DNA of 64,000 bases. Source: Pseudoselenomonas ruminantium. GTDB taxonomy: Bacteria; Bacillota; Negativicutes; Selenomonadales; Selenomonadaceae. The position numbers and the translations under genes are program-made. How positions within the stretch are numbered: the stretch's first letter is position 1; every line of letters starts with the position of its first letter. Where the stretch lies: the NCBI RefSeq assembly GCF_900104055.1, contig NZ_FNJQ01000002.1:24704-88703 (forward strand), in the 5' to 3' direction. The notes under the pieces are model-generated. The model was not told the DNA's origin, made no database searches, and saw nothing but the letters and a program-made list of their open reading frames with translations. Of this stretch, positions 24,336-33,358 are shown in pieces.

Positions 24336-27300
24336 ATGCTTCTGGGACGAAAGCTTCATATAAAAGAAATTATTAGATTTTTGCTAATATTTATGGTGAT
24401 AGTGGGCGTATGCCAGCTGCCGATGCAGACGGCTGTATCGATGGAATTTTTCCCGCATCGTCAGACCGTACGGGTGGGCTTTTATCGCATGTCCGGTTAC
24501 CATGCCATTGCTCCGGATGGACACCGCTATGGGTATGGCTATGATTATCTGCATCTGATCAGCCGTTACATGGACTGGCGTTATGAATATATAGGCTATG
24601 AAAAAGGCTGGCTGGATATGTTCGCGATGCTGGATTCAGGCGAGATCGACCTGATCACGGCTGCGCAGAAGACGCCGGAACGGGCGGTAAAATATATCTT
24701 TTCGGATAAGCCCATGGCGTATAGCTCCTTGATGATGACGACGCTGGAATCGAACAAGAAGTACCATCCTGGCAGTCCGGCGACCTATGATGGCATGCGG
24801 GTGGGGCTGCTGAAAGGGAATATGCGCAGTGTGGAGTTCATCAAGTTTGCGGAGGAAAATGGTTTCAGTTATACGCCGGTGTATTATGACAGCATAACCA
24901 AGGAAGAGGACGGTCTGCGGAGCGGTGAGGTGGATGCCATTGTCACCAGCAGCAAGCGGATCCTGCATGATGAGAAGATTTTGGAACTGCGGAGTCCTAC
25001 GCCCTTGTATGCCGTTTCGACACCGGATAAAAAAGACATCATCAAGGCTATCGATATTGCCCAATATAAATTGTCCAGCCTTGATCCGGGCTGGGAAGTG
25101 GCCTTGTCCAGCCGTTACTATGCTGATGTGTCCGGCCGGATGATGGCCTTGTCACCGGACAGTCAGGCCTTTTTGCAGGGCCTCAAGGATTCCGGGAGGG
25201 TATTCCGTGTCGTCATGATGCCGAATGCCAATCCTTATGCCTATTTTGATAAGAATGGCAGGGCACAGGGCATCCTGCCGGATATTTTTGCCTTGATTGC
25301 CAAGACGGCCGGCATCCGTTATGAAATCATACCTGCGGCCAATCAGGCAGAATATGAGCGTCTCTTACAGGATGAGAAGACGGATATTATACTGGGGATG
25401 AGCGCGAACTTCTATGAAGCGGAAAAGGTGGACTATAAGCTGACGCAGGCAATCCTGCGTTCCTCGATTGTCCAGTTGTCGCTGAAAAATAAAGATGTCG
25501 AAGGCAAGATCGGCATGACCGCTAATCTGAAACGGAAACTGACCATGGTCGGGCGTTTGCCGGAAAACGCAACCCGGCAGAATTATGATACCCCCGAGGA
25601 AGCTGTGGCAGCCCTCAAAGCCGGGAAATGTTCCAGCGTTTATATGCTGGAGCTTATCGGGGAGAAGTATGTCAACATGAACAAGCATAACAGCTTGCGC
25701 ATCAGCATTGTCCCCAATCAGAATCTGGATATGCGTCTGGGAATCCGGGCTGCCTACGACCACCGGCTCTTTGAAGTGCTGTCAGCAGCAATGCCGCCGA
25801 TTGGTTCGCCTGCGGTACAGAATATCATCTATCGGCATACGGCGATACATGCCCGGGAAATGACCTGGGAAGAAATGATTTACAGTTATCCGTTGCAATT
25901 CATTTTGCTGGCCATCCTGTTGGTCATGCTGGCTGGTCTGGCCATGGTTACACTGATCCGCAATAATGCCGCCCGTCAGGACGAAAAGCGGCGTCAGGAA
26001 GTGGATGCGGTGATGAGTTACGTATGCCGGCTCAACGAGATGGTGGTGAAGGTCGATCTGCGCACCAGTACGGCTACCGAGTACCATATTGACCGGGATG
26101 GCCGTGTCTTCGTGGATATCCTGCCCCATAGCATTGAACGCTACACGAATTATCTGCATCCTGATGATAAGGTGAAATTCATGGAGGGCGGCCAGTATTG
26201 GAATGAAATGCATAATGCCTTCCAGGAAAAGCGTATTTACTACTGTGAGGTGCGCAAACAGTCAGAGGGCGGTATATACCGCTTCTTTTCCTGCCGTTTC
26301 CAGCCTTATTTCCAGAAAGGCGAGCTGGTGGGGTTCTATTTTTACCGGCAGGATATCGATGATGAACGGCGGCAGGAAATCAGCCAAAGGGAAGCACTGA
26401 CCAATGCGTTGGAAATGGCCCGTCATGCCAGTGAGGCCAAGGGGGATTTCCTCTCCCGGATGAGCCATGAGATCCGCACACCGCTCAATGCCATTATCGG
26501 TTACTTGATGTTGGGTTCCCAGGAAAATAACACGGAGGAAGATCTGCGTCAGGTCATCGGCAAGAGCCAGATTGCTGCGCATCATCTGCTGGGGCTGATC
26601 AATGATATCCTGGACCTGTCATCCATTGAGCAGGGCAAGCTGCAGCTGGCACAGGACGAATTCTCGTTGAAGGATATGGTGGCGGAGATCCAGGCTATCT
26701 TCAATGGGCAGTTGCAGCAGAAGAATATAACGCTGAATATTGATGAACAGGGAGTACAGCATTTCTGCCTGAAGGGCGATTACATGCGCATCAAGCAGGT
26801 GCTCATGAATATCTTCTCCAATGCGGTGAAATTCACGCCGGATGAGGGCACGATAAGCCTGGTCATGAAACAGGTCCTGCGGCCGAACAATGTGTTCATC
26901 ACGACCTTTGAGATCACGGACTCCGGCATTGGCATGAGCAAGGAATACCTCGACAATATCTTCAAACCCTTCGAGCAGGAAAGTGCCAAGGTAGCACGGC
27001 GCTATGGCGGCAGCGGTCTGGGGCTGGCCATCAGCCAGAATCTGGTCAAGATGATGCAGGGCTCCATCGAGGTGCGCAGCACGCAGGGCGTCGGAACCAG
27101 CTTCTATGTCTCCCTGCCGTTGCAGGCGGTGAAGGAGCTGACGGAGGAAGCCGAAGAAAAAGCGGCAGAAGTGATTTCCTTCGCTGGGATACGCCTGCTG
27201 CTCGTGGAAGATAACGAAATGAACCGGGAGATTGCCGAGACCATCCTGGAACAGCATGGTTTTGTCATCGATACGGCGGTTGACGGTCAGGATGCGGTGG

Positions 27301-27560
27301 ATAAATTCACTGCCGAGCCCGCTGGCACCTACAAGGCCATCCTGATGGATGTGCAGATGCCGGTCCTCGATGGCTATGGTGCGACCAAGGCTATCCGCCG
27401 CAGCAGCCATCCGGAGGCGGAGACGATTCCCATCATTGCGGTGACCGCCGATGTCTTCACCGATGATGTGGCCAGAGTCATGGCCTGCGGCATGAACGAC
27501 TATCTGAGCAAGCCCATCGATTTTGACAAATTGCTGGCCAAGCTGCGGAAATATATGTAA
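24336..27560 (+). CDS. hybrid sensor histidine kinase with two periplasmic solute-binding domains
   Basis: About 1074 residues. An N-terminal membrane segment (about 10-30) is followed by two type-3 solute-binding (amino-acid binding-like) domains, about 45-265 and 280-500. A second membrane helix lies near 525-545, then a PAS-like region, HisKA with FLSRMSHEIRTPLNAIIGY (phospho-His about 712), HATPase motifs (NAVKFTPDEG, DSGIGM, GGSGLGLAIS), and a C-terminal receiver with AILMDVQMPVLDGYG (Asp about 1005). This is the BvgS/EvgS layout. No DNA-binding regulator is adjacent, so its output partner is unknown. ATG 24336 is preferred to GTG 24327, which lies too close to AAGGA. Confidence 0.9.
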   Translation: MLLGRKLHIKEIIRFLLIFMVIVGVCQLPMQTAVSMEFFPHRQTVRVGFYRMSGYHAIAPDGHRYGYGYDYLHLISRYMDWRYEYIGYEKGWLDMFAMLDSGEIDLITAAQKTPERAVKYIFSDKPMAYSSLMMTTLESNKKYHPGSPATYDGMRVGLLKGNMRSVEFIKFAEENGFSYTPVYYDSITKEEDGLRSGEVDAIVTSSKRILHDEKILELRSPTPLYAVSTPDKKDIIKAIDIAQYKLSSLDPGWEVALSSRYYADVSGRMMALSPDSQAFLQGLKDSGRVFRVVMMPNANPYAYFDKNGRAQGILPDIFALIAKTAGIRYEIIPAANQAEYERLLQDEKTDIILGMSANFYEAEKVDYKLTQAILRSSIVQLSLKNKDVEGKIGMTANLKRKLTMVGRLPENATRQNYDTPEEAVAALKAGKCSSVYMLELIGEKYVNMNKHNSLRISIVPNQNLDMRLGIRAAYDHRLFEVLSAAMPPIGSPAVQNIIYRHTAIHAREMTWEEMIYSYPLQFILLAILLVMLAGLAMVTLIRNNAARQDEKRRQEVDAVMSYVCRLNEMVVKVDLRTSTATEYHIDRDGRVFVDILPHSIERYTNYLHPDDKVKFMEGGQYWNEMHNAFQEKRIYYCEVRKQSEGGIYRFFSCRFQPYFQKGELVGFYFYRQDIDDERRQEISQREALTNALEMARHASEAKGDFLSRMSHEIRTPLNAIIGYLMLGSQENNTEEDLRQVIGKSQIAAHHLLGLINDILDLSSIEQGKLQLAQDEFSLKDMVAEIQAIFNGQLQQKNITLNIDEQGVQHFCLKGDYMRIKQVLMNIFSNAVKFTPDEGTISLVMKQVLRPNNVFITTFEITDSGIGMSKEYLDNIFKPFEQESAKVARRYGGSGLGLAISQNLVKMMQGSIEVRSTQGVGTSFYVSLPLQAVKELTEEAEEKAAEVISFAGIRLLLVEDNEMNREIAETILEQHGFVIDTAVDGQDAVDKFTAEPAGTYKAILMDVQMPVLDGYGATKAIRRSSHPEAETIPIIAVTADVFTDDVARVMACGMNDYLSKPIDFDKLLAKLRKYM

Positions 27561-27566
27561 ACGAAA

Positions 27567-27599
27567 AAGTTGACCAGTCAAAAATTGACTGGTCAACTT
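27567..27599. terminator. bidirectional terminator with paired TGAC-NN-GTCA palindromes
   Basis: AAGTTGACCAGTCAA (27567-27581) and TTGACTGGTCAACTT (27585-27599) form a perfect 15-bp stem with a 3-base loop. On the minus strand a T-run follows, so it serves the rubrerythrin gene, and it also lies just after the kinase. Member of the dispersed repeat family. Confidence 0.7.
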
Positions 27600-27615
27600 A
27601 AAGCCTATGTGATTA

Positions 27616-28158
27616 TCAGCCGAAATAACGATCTAGCAGGCCTTTGAAGCCGCGGCCATGACGGGCTTCATCCTTGCACATCTCGTGAACCGTATCATGA
27701 ACGGCATCGAGATTGAGTTGTTTAGCCAGCGTAGCCAGCTCCTTCTTGCCAGCGCAGGCACCGTGTTCGGCATCTACACGCATGGTCAGGTTCTTCTTCG
27801 TGCTGTTGGTCAGGACTTCGCCGAGCAGTTCCGCAAATTTTGCTGCGTGTTCGGCTTCTTCCCAAGCATAGCGCTTGAAAGCTTCGGCGATTTCCGGATA
27901 ACCTTCGCGGTCAGCCTGACGGCTCATAGCCAGATACATGCCAACTTCTGAGCATTCGCCCGTGAAGTTCTGGCGCAGGCCTTCGAGGATGCGGGGATCT
28001 ACATCCTTGGCCGTACCTACATGATGTTCATCGGCGTAGTTCATTTCACCGCTCTGTTCCACAAACTTGGAGGCAGGCGCTTTACAGATCGGACATACAT
28101 CCGGTGCTGCATCGCCTTCATGAACATAACCGCAAACCGTACAAACAAATTTCTTCAT
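27616..28158 (-). CDS. reverse rubrerythrin (rubredoxin domain first)
   Basis: A 180-residue cytosolic iron protein. Residues 1-30 form a rubredoxin site with Cys6, Cys9, Cys22 and Cys25. From about 45 on comes a ferritin-like four-helix domain with the diiron ligands in [22 protein letters not shown] and KDEARHG. Classical rubrerythrins have the rubredoxin at the C-terminus. The reversed order marks the oxygen/peroxide-inducible NADH peroxidase type known from clostridia. It probably detoxifies hydrogen peroxide and oxygen. A perfect AGGAGG precedes the start. It converges on the sensor kinase. Confidence 0.92.
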   Translation of the reverse strand: MKKFVCTVCGYVHEGDAAPDVCPICKAPASKFVEQSGEMNYADEHHVGTAKDVDPRILEGLRQNFTGECSEVGMYLAMSRQADREGYPEIAEAFKRYAWEEAEHAAKFAELLGEVLTNSTKKNLTMRVDAEHGACAGKKELATLAKQLNLDAVHDTVHEMCKDEARHGRGFKGLLDRYFG

Positions 28159-28463
28159 AATATAAACCTCCTAAAATATATTGCACATTGATGATACTCA
28201 ATTATATGGTGTGCTCATCACCATGCCTTAATTATAGGGGACAGTGGGCAAAAGATAAATGACTATATTTAGCTGTTTAAATAAAATAACTCATAAATTC
28301 TTGCGATTATAGCTATTTTCTACGAATTACATAGTTTATTAAGATTATTATCAACGGATAATGATTATAGATTACTGCGCCCAAATTTATATGGTAAAAT
28401 GGGCATAATAGTGTTACAATGAAAAAGATAATGTTTAATTCTTATACAAGGAGAAAGGAAACT
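28159..28463. other. AT-rich divergent intergenic region (rubrerythrin / tsaE)
   Basis: About 305 bases between divergent genes, clearly more AT-rich than its surroundings. It contains the inverted repeat ATGGTG-N7-CACCAT (near 28206-28224) and two ATTATA blocks (28201-28206 and 28231-28236) that read TATAAT on the minus strand, candidates for rubrerythrin -10 boxes without a convincing -35. No clear PerR box was found. I see no gene in it. Confidence 0.4.
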
Positions 28464-28946
28464 ATGTTTACCTGTATGACAAGTTCTCCCGAGGAAACTG
28501 GTCACCTAGCCGAGCTGGTGGGGCAGAAGATTCGGGAAGGAACCGTGCTTTGCCTGGAGGGCGACTTAGGGGCGGGCAAGACTTTGTTCGTGCAAAGTTT
28601 GGCCAGAACCCTGGGCGTCGAGGGAGATGTGACGAGTCCGACATTCAATCTGATGAATGTATATGAAGGGATTTGCCGCATTTACCATTTTGACCTCTAC
28701 CGGCTGGAAACAGAAGAAGAACTGGATGATATCGGCTTTTATGAATACACGGAGGAGCCGGAGGGAATCGTGGTCATTGAATGGCCGGATAAGTTCCCGG
28801 AATCGCTGCCAGATGATTACATTGAAGTGAGGATTCGCAAGTTAGGCGAAGACAGCAATGAACGGCAGATTGATTTTTCCAGTATCGGCGAGAAGAATCA
28901 GGAGTTTATAAAGGAGTTGGAAGACTTTGTCCATACTGGCCATTGA
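28464..28946 (+). CDS. tsaE: TsaE, tRNA threonylcarbamoyladenosine biosynthesis ATPase
   Basis: ATPase needed with TsaB and TsaD for t6A37 in ANN-decoding tRNAs. The 160-residue protein has Walker A GDLGAGKTLF, then TSPTFNLMNVYEG and YHFDLYRL, and the C-terminal IEWPDKFPESLP, all family features. ATG 28464 follows AAGGAGAAAGG. An in-frame ATG at 28419 lacks a good ribosome binding site and would add 15 unrelated residues. First gene of tsaE-tsaB-rimI-tsaD. Confidence 0.93.
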   Translation: MFTCMTSSPEETGHLAELVGQKIREGTVLCLEGDLGAGKTLFVQSLARTLGVEGDVTSPTFNLMNVYEGICRIYHFDLYRLETEEELDDIGFYEYTEEPEGIVVIEWPDKFPESLPDDYIEVRIRKLGEDSNERQIDFSSIGEKNQEFIKELEDFVHTGH

Positions 28947-29661
28947 TACAGCTACGCAGGTTTCGAGCGTGGCGGTGGCTAAGGAGAGGCGGCTGCTTTC
29001 CGAGCTGACCATGCAAGGCAAGCTCACGCATTCGGAAACGCTGCTTCCCCATATTGAAAGTGCATTGAAGATGGCCGCAACGGCCAAAGAAGATCTAGAG
29101 GGGATTGCCATCAGCATTGGCCCGGGTTCCTTCACGGGATTGCGTATTGGGCTCGCGGCGGCCAAGGCCATGAGCTATGCCCTGAACATTCCCCTGGTGG
29201 GCGTGTCGACCTTGAAGGCGCTGGCCTATCAGTTGCCTGTGCCGGGCGTGCGCCTCATGTGCCTGCTCGATGCCCAGAAAGGCAATGCCTATGTCGAAAG
29301 TTATCGCTGGGAGCAGGATGAACTGCAGGTTGTGGAAACCGTCAGGGTGGCAAAAATCAGCGATATCGTTGCTGCCGCTGGTAAGCTTGATGAGCAGGTA
29401 ATTCTCTTAGGGGATGCCGTGCAGAAGAAGATTGCGGGCAAGCTGGAATTGCCCGCAAATGTCCGCGTGGCGATGCCGCATCTGGTGATGCCGCGGGCGG
29501 CTTGTGTGGCGATGCTGGGACAACGCGAACTGGCGGCTGGCCATGTGGATAATGTGATGGACTTAGAGCCGGTCTATATCCGCCGTAGTGAGGCGGAAGT
29601 GCTCTGGGAAAAACGCCATCCGGAAGAAGCCAAGGCCACGAAGCCAACGGAAGAAATGTAA
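28927..29661 (+). CDS. tsaB: TsaB, tRNA threonylcarbamoyladenosine biosynthesis protein
   Basis: Inactive Kae1-like partner that scaffolds TsaD and TsaE. The 244-residue protein begins with the ASKHA-fold strand ILAIDTATQVSSVAV and contains the family signature SIGPGSFTGLRIGLAAAKAM. The C-terminal part (about 120-244) is the variable lobe. TTG start with AAGGAG about ten bases upstream, overlapping tsaE by 20 bases. Confidence 0.92.
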   Translation: MSILAIDTATQVSSVAVAKERRLLSELTMQGKLTHSETLLPHIESALKMAATAKEDLEGIAISIGPGSFTGLRIGLAAAKAMSYALNIPLVGVSTLKALAYQLPVPGVRLMCLLDAQKGNAYVESYRWEQDELQVVETVRVAKISDIVAAAGKLDEQVILLGDAVQKKIAGKLELPANVRVAMPHLVMPRAACVAMLGQRELAAGHVDNVMDLEPVYIRRSEAEVLWEKRHPEEAKATKPTEEM

Positions 29662-29699
29662 GTGAATCAGATTAGCGTATAAGAATGCGAGGAGATGTA

Positions 29700-30176
29700 A
29701 TGGACGCTGTTCCTTTAGATAGTACCAATACGGAGCAAATCGAATTTCGGGAGATGGCTCCCGAGGATGCCGATGCGGTGGAAATCGTGGAAAAGGCTTG
29801 CTTTGCCATTCCTTGGTCAAGGGAGTCCTTCTGGAAGGAAGCCCAGAATGAGAACACTTTGTATCTGCTGGCTTTGGATGGTGAACGGGTTATCGGCTAC
29901 GTGGGCTGCTGGATTTCCTATGAGGAGGCGCAGGTCACCAATGTGGCCATCCTACCGGCTTACCGGGGCAGGCGTATCGGTACCCGGATGTTCGGTGAGC
30001 TGATCGACCGCATCAAGGAAAAGGGCGTTACGGCGCTCACCTTGGAGGTGCGTCCCACCAATGCGCCGGCGTTGGCACTTTACAAGGGCTATGGCTTCAA
30101 GGAAGCGGGCCGTCGTCCGAAATACTATCAGGATAACGGCGAAGATGCCATCATCATGTGGAATACGAAACTTTGA
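29700..30176 (+). CDS. rimI: RimI-type ribosomal protein alanine N-acetyltransferase
   Basis: A 158-residue GNAT acetyltransferase. The acetyl-CoA motif is NVAILPAYRGRRIGTRMFGE (about 80-99), followed by LEVRPTNAPALALYKGYGF, the RimI-like C-terminal half. RimI acetylates the N-terminus of ribosomal protein S18 in E. coli, and the gene often sits between tsaB and tsaD, as here. ATG 29700, with AGGAG six bases upstream, is preferred to ATG 29685. Confidence 0.88.
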   Translation: MDAVPLDSTNTEQIEFREMAPEDADAVEIVEKACFAIPWSRESFWKEAQNENTLYLLALDGERVIGYVGCWISYEEAQVTNVAILPAYRGRRIGTRMFGELIDRIKEKGVTALTLEVRPTNAPALALYKGYGFKEAGRRPKYYQDNGEDAIIMWNTKL

Positions 30177-30204
30177 TTGTAAATAAAGGTGACGAGTAGT
30201 TTTT

Positions 30205-31236
30205 ATGGAGAAGAAAAAGGAAGAACTGCTGACGCTGGCGATTGAGTCCAGCTGCGATGAGACTTCGGCAGCAGTTTTGCGGGGCGGACGGGAGATACTC
30301 TCTAACATCATCTCCACGCAGATTCCCATTCATCAGAAATTTGGCGGGGTGGTTCCGGAAATCGCCTCCCGCAAACATATCGTGAATATCATGCCGGTGA
30401 TTGACGAGTGCCTGCGCGAAGCGAAGGTGGAACTCAAGGATATCGACCAAGTTGCCGTGACCTATGGGCCGGGGTTGGTCGGTGCGCTGCTTGTGGGTGT
30501 ATCGGCGGCAAAATCGCTGGCGTTCTCGTTGGGCAAGCCGTTGATTGGCGTCAATCATCTGGAGGGACATATCTTTGCTAACTTCCTGGCCACGCCGAAT
30601 CTGGAGCCGCCGTTTATGGCGCTCGTGGTATCCGGCGGGCATACGGCACTCGTGGATGTGCAGGGCTATAATCGCTTCCGCATGATGGGGCAGACGCGCG
30701 ATGATGCGGCGGGCGAAGCCTTCGACAAGATTGCCCGAGTGATGGGCCTGCCGTATCCTGGCGGCCCGCGTATCGATGCACTGGCCAAAGAGGGCAATCC
30801 CATGGCCATTGATTTCCCGCAGGCATTGACGGAGAAGGGCAATTATGAGTTCAGCTTCAGCGGTCTCAAGTCGGCCGTGCTCAACTACATCAATAGCGAG
30901 AAGATGAAGGGGCATGAGCTCAACAAGGCCGATATTGCGGCTTCCTTCCAGCGTTCGGTGATTGAAGTGCTGGTGGGCAAGGCCTTCCAGGCCGTCAAAG
31001 AGGCGGGCCGTGATACGCTGGTATTGGCCGGTGGTGTGGCTGCCAACAGCGGTTTGGAAGCACGGCTCCGCGAAGAAGCCGAAAAACGCGGCGTACGCTT
31101 CCTCTATCCGAGCAAGATCCTGTGTACCGATAATGCAGCCATGATTGGCTGCCGTGGGTACTATCAGGCACTCGACGGCGGGTACAGCGATTTGTATCTC
31201 AATGCTGTGCCGGGGCTTAGTTTGACAGATAAGTAA
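30205..31236 (+). CDS. tsaD: TsaD, tRNA N6-threonylcarbamoyltransferase
   Basis: Catalytic subunit that transfers the threonylcarbamoyl group to A37 of tRNA. The 343-residue protein has the ASKHA start TLAIESSCDETSAAVL, the metal-binding NHLEGHI (HxxxH), VSGGHTALV, AGEAFDKIAR and LAGGVAANSGL. Normal length. Ends the t6A operon; a 15-bp inverted repeat follows from 31256. Confidence 0.96.
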   Translation: MEKKKEELLTLAIESSCDETSAAVLRGGREILSNIISTQIPIHQKFGGVVPEIASRKHIVNIMPVIDECLREAKVELKDIDQVAVTYGPGLVGALLVGVSAAKSLAFSLGKPLIGVNHLEGHIFANFLATPNLEPPFMALVVSGGHTALVDVQGYNRFRMMGQTRDDAAGEAFDKIARVMGLPYPGGPRIDALAKEGNPMAIDFPQALTEKGNYEFSFSGLKSAVLNYINSEKMKGHELNKADIAASFQRSVIEVLVGKAFQAVKEAGRDTLVLAGGVAANSGLEARLREEAEKRGVRFLYPSKILCTDNAAMIGCRGYYQALDGGYSDLYLNAVPGLSLTDK

Positions 31237-31245
31237 ATAAGTTAC

Positions 31246-31312
31246 GTTCCAATGGCGGAACAGAGATATTTTTCACGCTGTTAAGATGTGGGGAAGGAAT
31301 ATCTCTGTTCCG
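31246..31312 (+). promoter_or_regulatory. leader with competing hairpins before the ANTAR operon
   Basis: A small hairpin GTTCC-AATGGC-GGAAC (31246-31261) has a six-base loop with A at position 1 and G at position 4, the pattern bound by ANTAR domains. Its 3' arm shares bases with a perfect 15-bp inverted repeat, CGGAACAGAGATATT (31256-31270) and AATATCTCTGTTCCG (31298-31312), so the two structures exclude each other. The larger one resembles a terminator but lacks a clean T-run. The known ANTAR targets have two hexaloop hairpins and only one is clear here. Confidence 0.4.
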
Positions 31313-31336
31313 TTGTGCTATATTTTAGAGGATATT

Positions 31337-32761
31337 ATGAATAAAGATTTTTTGCTAACCAACAAACAAAAGAATATGCTCGACCGCTTAAAGCAGATTC
31401 TGCCATTCGTGGCCGACTTGTCCCATGGGCACACGACCATCTATATTCAGGAGGAAGCGGGCAGAAAGCTTCGTCTGCTTGCCCATGCCAATCCGCATAC
31501 GGTCTATATGCAGACGGCAACGGAACTGGACGAAACAGTCGTGGATGCGATTTCCGAACCGTTGGTCACCGAAGGCTTCCAATCCTCGCAGTTCGTCCAT
31601 GGCAAGCGGGAGCAGGACTATGGGCACTTTATCGATATGTATGTATTCCCCATCGTGGATAATAATCAGGTCATTGCCGTGATCAGCATCGAAGTGGACA
31701 AGGAACATCTGAATATCGATGATTTCTCTCAGCTGATCCGGACGACGCGGGACGTGCTGGATTATGCGGTCAAGGATGTGGATCTCGCACCATTTATTCC
31801 CTTGTCGGCCAGTGATGGCATCATCATCACGGATCAGTTCAGCCGCATCATCTTTGCCAGTGCGGCGGCACAGCGAATCTATCGGGTGCTTGGCGTGGGC
31901 AGTCTCAAGGGCTGTCATCTGTTTGACCGGCAATTGACGCGTCATGTGACACGGGAGGCCTTTGAGCGGGAGCGGCCCTGGCAGAAGGAGCTTACGGCGG
32001 GCGGCTTGTACCTGATCCGGCGGCAGATCGATCTGCAGGCTGGGGGGACGCTTTTGCGGCGGATCGTGGTGCTCTCGGATCTGACGGAAGTCCGGGCCAA
32101 GGAGCAGGAAATCCGCATCAAGTCGGCGGTAATCCAGGAAATCCATCATCGTGTCAAGAACAACCTGCAGACGGTGGCCAGCCTGCTGCGCTTGCAGGCT
32201 CGGCGCAGCGGTTCGGAAGAAGTGAAGTCAGCTTTGTCGGAAAGCGTCAATCGGGTGCTTTCCATTGCGGCCGTGCATGATTTCCTCTCCCGTCAGCAGG
32301 ACGAGAGCATGGATCTGCAGCAGGTGATGACGGAGATCTTTGCACAGGTCAGGGCCAGCATGGTGGCGACGGATTTTGAGCTGCGGCAGGAATTTTGCGG
32401 CGAGTCCGTGAACCTGCCGCCGAAATACGCCAGCTCACTGGCGCTGGTGCTCAATGAACTCATCATCAATGCTGTGGAACATGCCTTTGCCGGACGGCAG
32501 GCGGGACTGGTCGGTTTGCAGGTGGAACTGGCCGATGAGTTGAAGCTGGATTTCTATGATGATGGTTGTGGCCTGCCGGAAGATTTTTCCACGCAAAAGC
32601 GCCGCTCGCTGGGGCTCTCCATCATTCGCACCTTGATTGAAGGAGACTTGGGGGGCAGCTTCCGGCTGGAAAATGATGCGAGCGGCCGGGGAACCCATGC
32701 TTATATCGTATTGCCGAAGCCGGAATTGAGAGGACAGGTTGTAGCTAGTTTGGAGGAATGA
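31337..32761 (+). CDS. HisKA_2-type sensor histidine kinase (PdtaS/EutW-like)
   Basis: A 474-residue soluble kinase. The N-terminal region (about 20-150) resembles a GAF-type sensor, and a PAS-like segment (about 160-255) follows. The kinase core carries the HisKA_2 signature EIHHRVKNNLQTVASLL (phospho-His near 270) and HATPase motifs LNELIINAVEHAF and DDGCGLP. Such kinases phosphorylate ANTAR response regulators, and one is encoded 3 bases downstream. No membrane helix, so the signal is probably cytosolic. ATG 31337 with GAGGA upstream is preferred to an earlier ATG at 31286, which lies in the leader hairpin. Confidence 0.87.
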   Translation: MNKDFLLTNKQKNMLDRLKQILPFVADLSHGHTTIYIQEEAGRKLRLLAHANPHTVYMQTATELDETVVDAISEPLVTEGFQSSQFVHGKREQDYGHFIDMYVFPIVDNNQVIAVISIEVDKEHLNIDDFSQLIRTTRDVLDYAVKDVDLAPFIPLSASDGIIITDQFSRIIFASAAAQRIYRVLGVGSLKGCHLFDRQLTRHVTREAFERERPWQKELTAGGLYLIRRQIDLQAGGTLLRRIVVLSDLTEVRAKEQEIRIKSAVIQEIHHRVKNNLQTVASLLRLQARRSGSEEVKSALSESVNRVLSIAAVHDFLSRQQDESMDLQQVMTEIFAQVRASMVATDFELRQEFCGESVNLPPKYASSLALVLNELIINAVEHAFAGRQAGLVGLQVELADELKLDFYDDGCGLPEDFSTQKRRSLGLSIIRTLIEGDLGGSFRLENDASGRGTHAYIVLPKPELRGQVVASLEE

Positions 32762-32764
32762 GTT

Positions 32765-33358
32765 ATGCAGGGGAAGAATAAGTCATTGCGTGTAGTCATT
32801 GCCGATAATGAATCCATTATCCGTCTGGATATCCGGGAAATGCTCGAAGATGCCGGCCATGAGGTGGTGGGGGAAGCCATCAATGGACGCAAGGCGGTGG
32901 AACTCACGCGCCAGCACCATCCGGATCTCGTGCTCATGGATATCAAGATGCCGGAGATGGACGGTATCACAGCGGCCAGGAAGATCTACGAGACCAAGAT
33001 TGCGCCGGTGATTCTGCTCACGGCGTTCAGTCAGGCCGATATCGTGGAGAAAGCCAAGGATTCCGGCGTATTAGGGTATCTCGTGAAACCCGTGCAGGAA
33101 AGCCAGCTGTTCCCTGCCATTGAGATTGCATTGTCCCGTTGGCAGGAGATGCAGGGGTTAGAAGATGAGCTGGAAAAGCTCAAGGATTCCCTCGAATCCC
33201 GCAAACTCATCGACCGGGCCAAGGGCATCATCATGGCAGCGCACAAGCTTGGCGAACAGGAGGCCTATCGCCGCATCCAGCAATACGCTATGCAGAAGCG
33301 GGTGCCCATCAAGGATGTGGCCCAGTCCATCATCAAAGCCGCCGGAGGAAAAGCCTGA
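32765..33358 (+). CDS. response regulator with ANTAR RNA-binding output domain
   Basis: A 197-residue protein. Receiver domain about 8-125 with phospho-acceptor Asp59 (LVLMDIKMPEMDG). A coiled coil near 128-145 leads into an ANTAR domain (about 140-192: IDRAKGIIMAAHKLGEQEAY). ANTAR regulators bind hexaloop RNA hairpins and prevent termination. The partner kinase is immediately upstream, and a candidate hexaloop hairpin lies before that gene, so the pair may control itself. Its stop overlaps the next start as TGATG. Confidence 0.9.
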   Translation: MQGKNKSLRVVIADNESIIRLDIREMLEDAGHEVVGEAINGRKAVELTRQHHPDLVLMDIKMPEMDGITAARKIYETKIAPVILLTAFSQADIVEKAKDSGVLGYLVKPVQESQLFPAIEIALSRWQEMQGLEDELEKLKDSLESRKLIDRAKGIIMAAHKLGEQEAYRRIQQYAMQKRVPIKDVAQSIIKAAGGKA

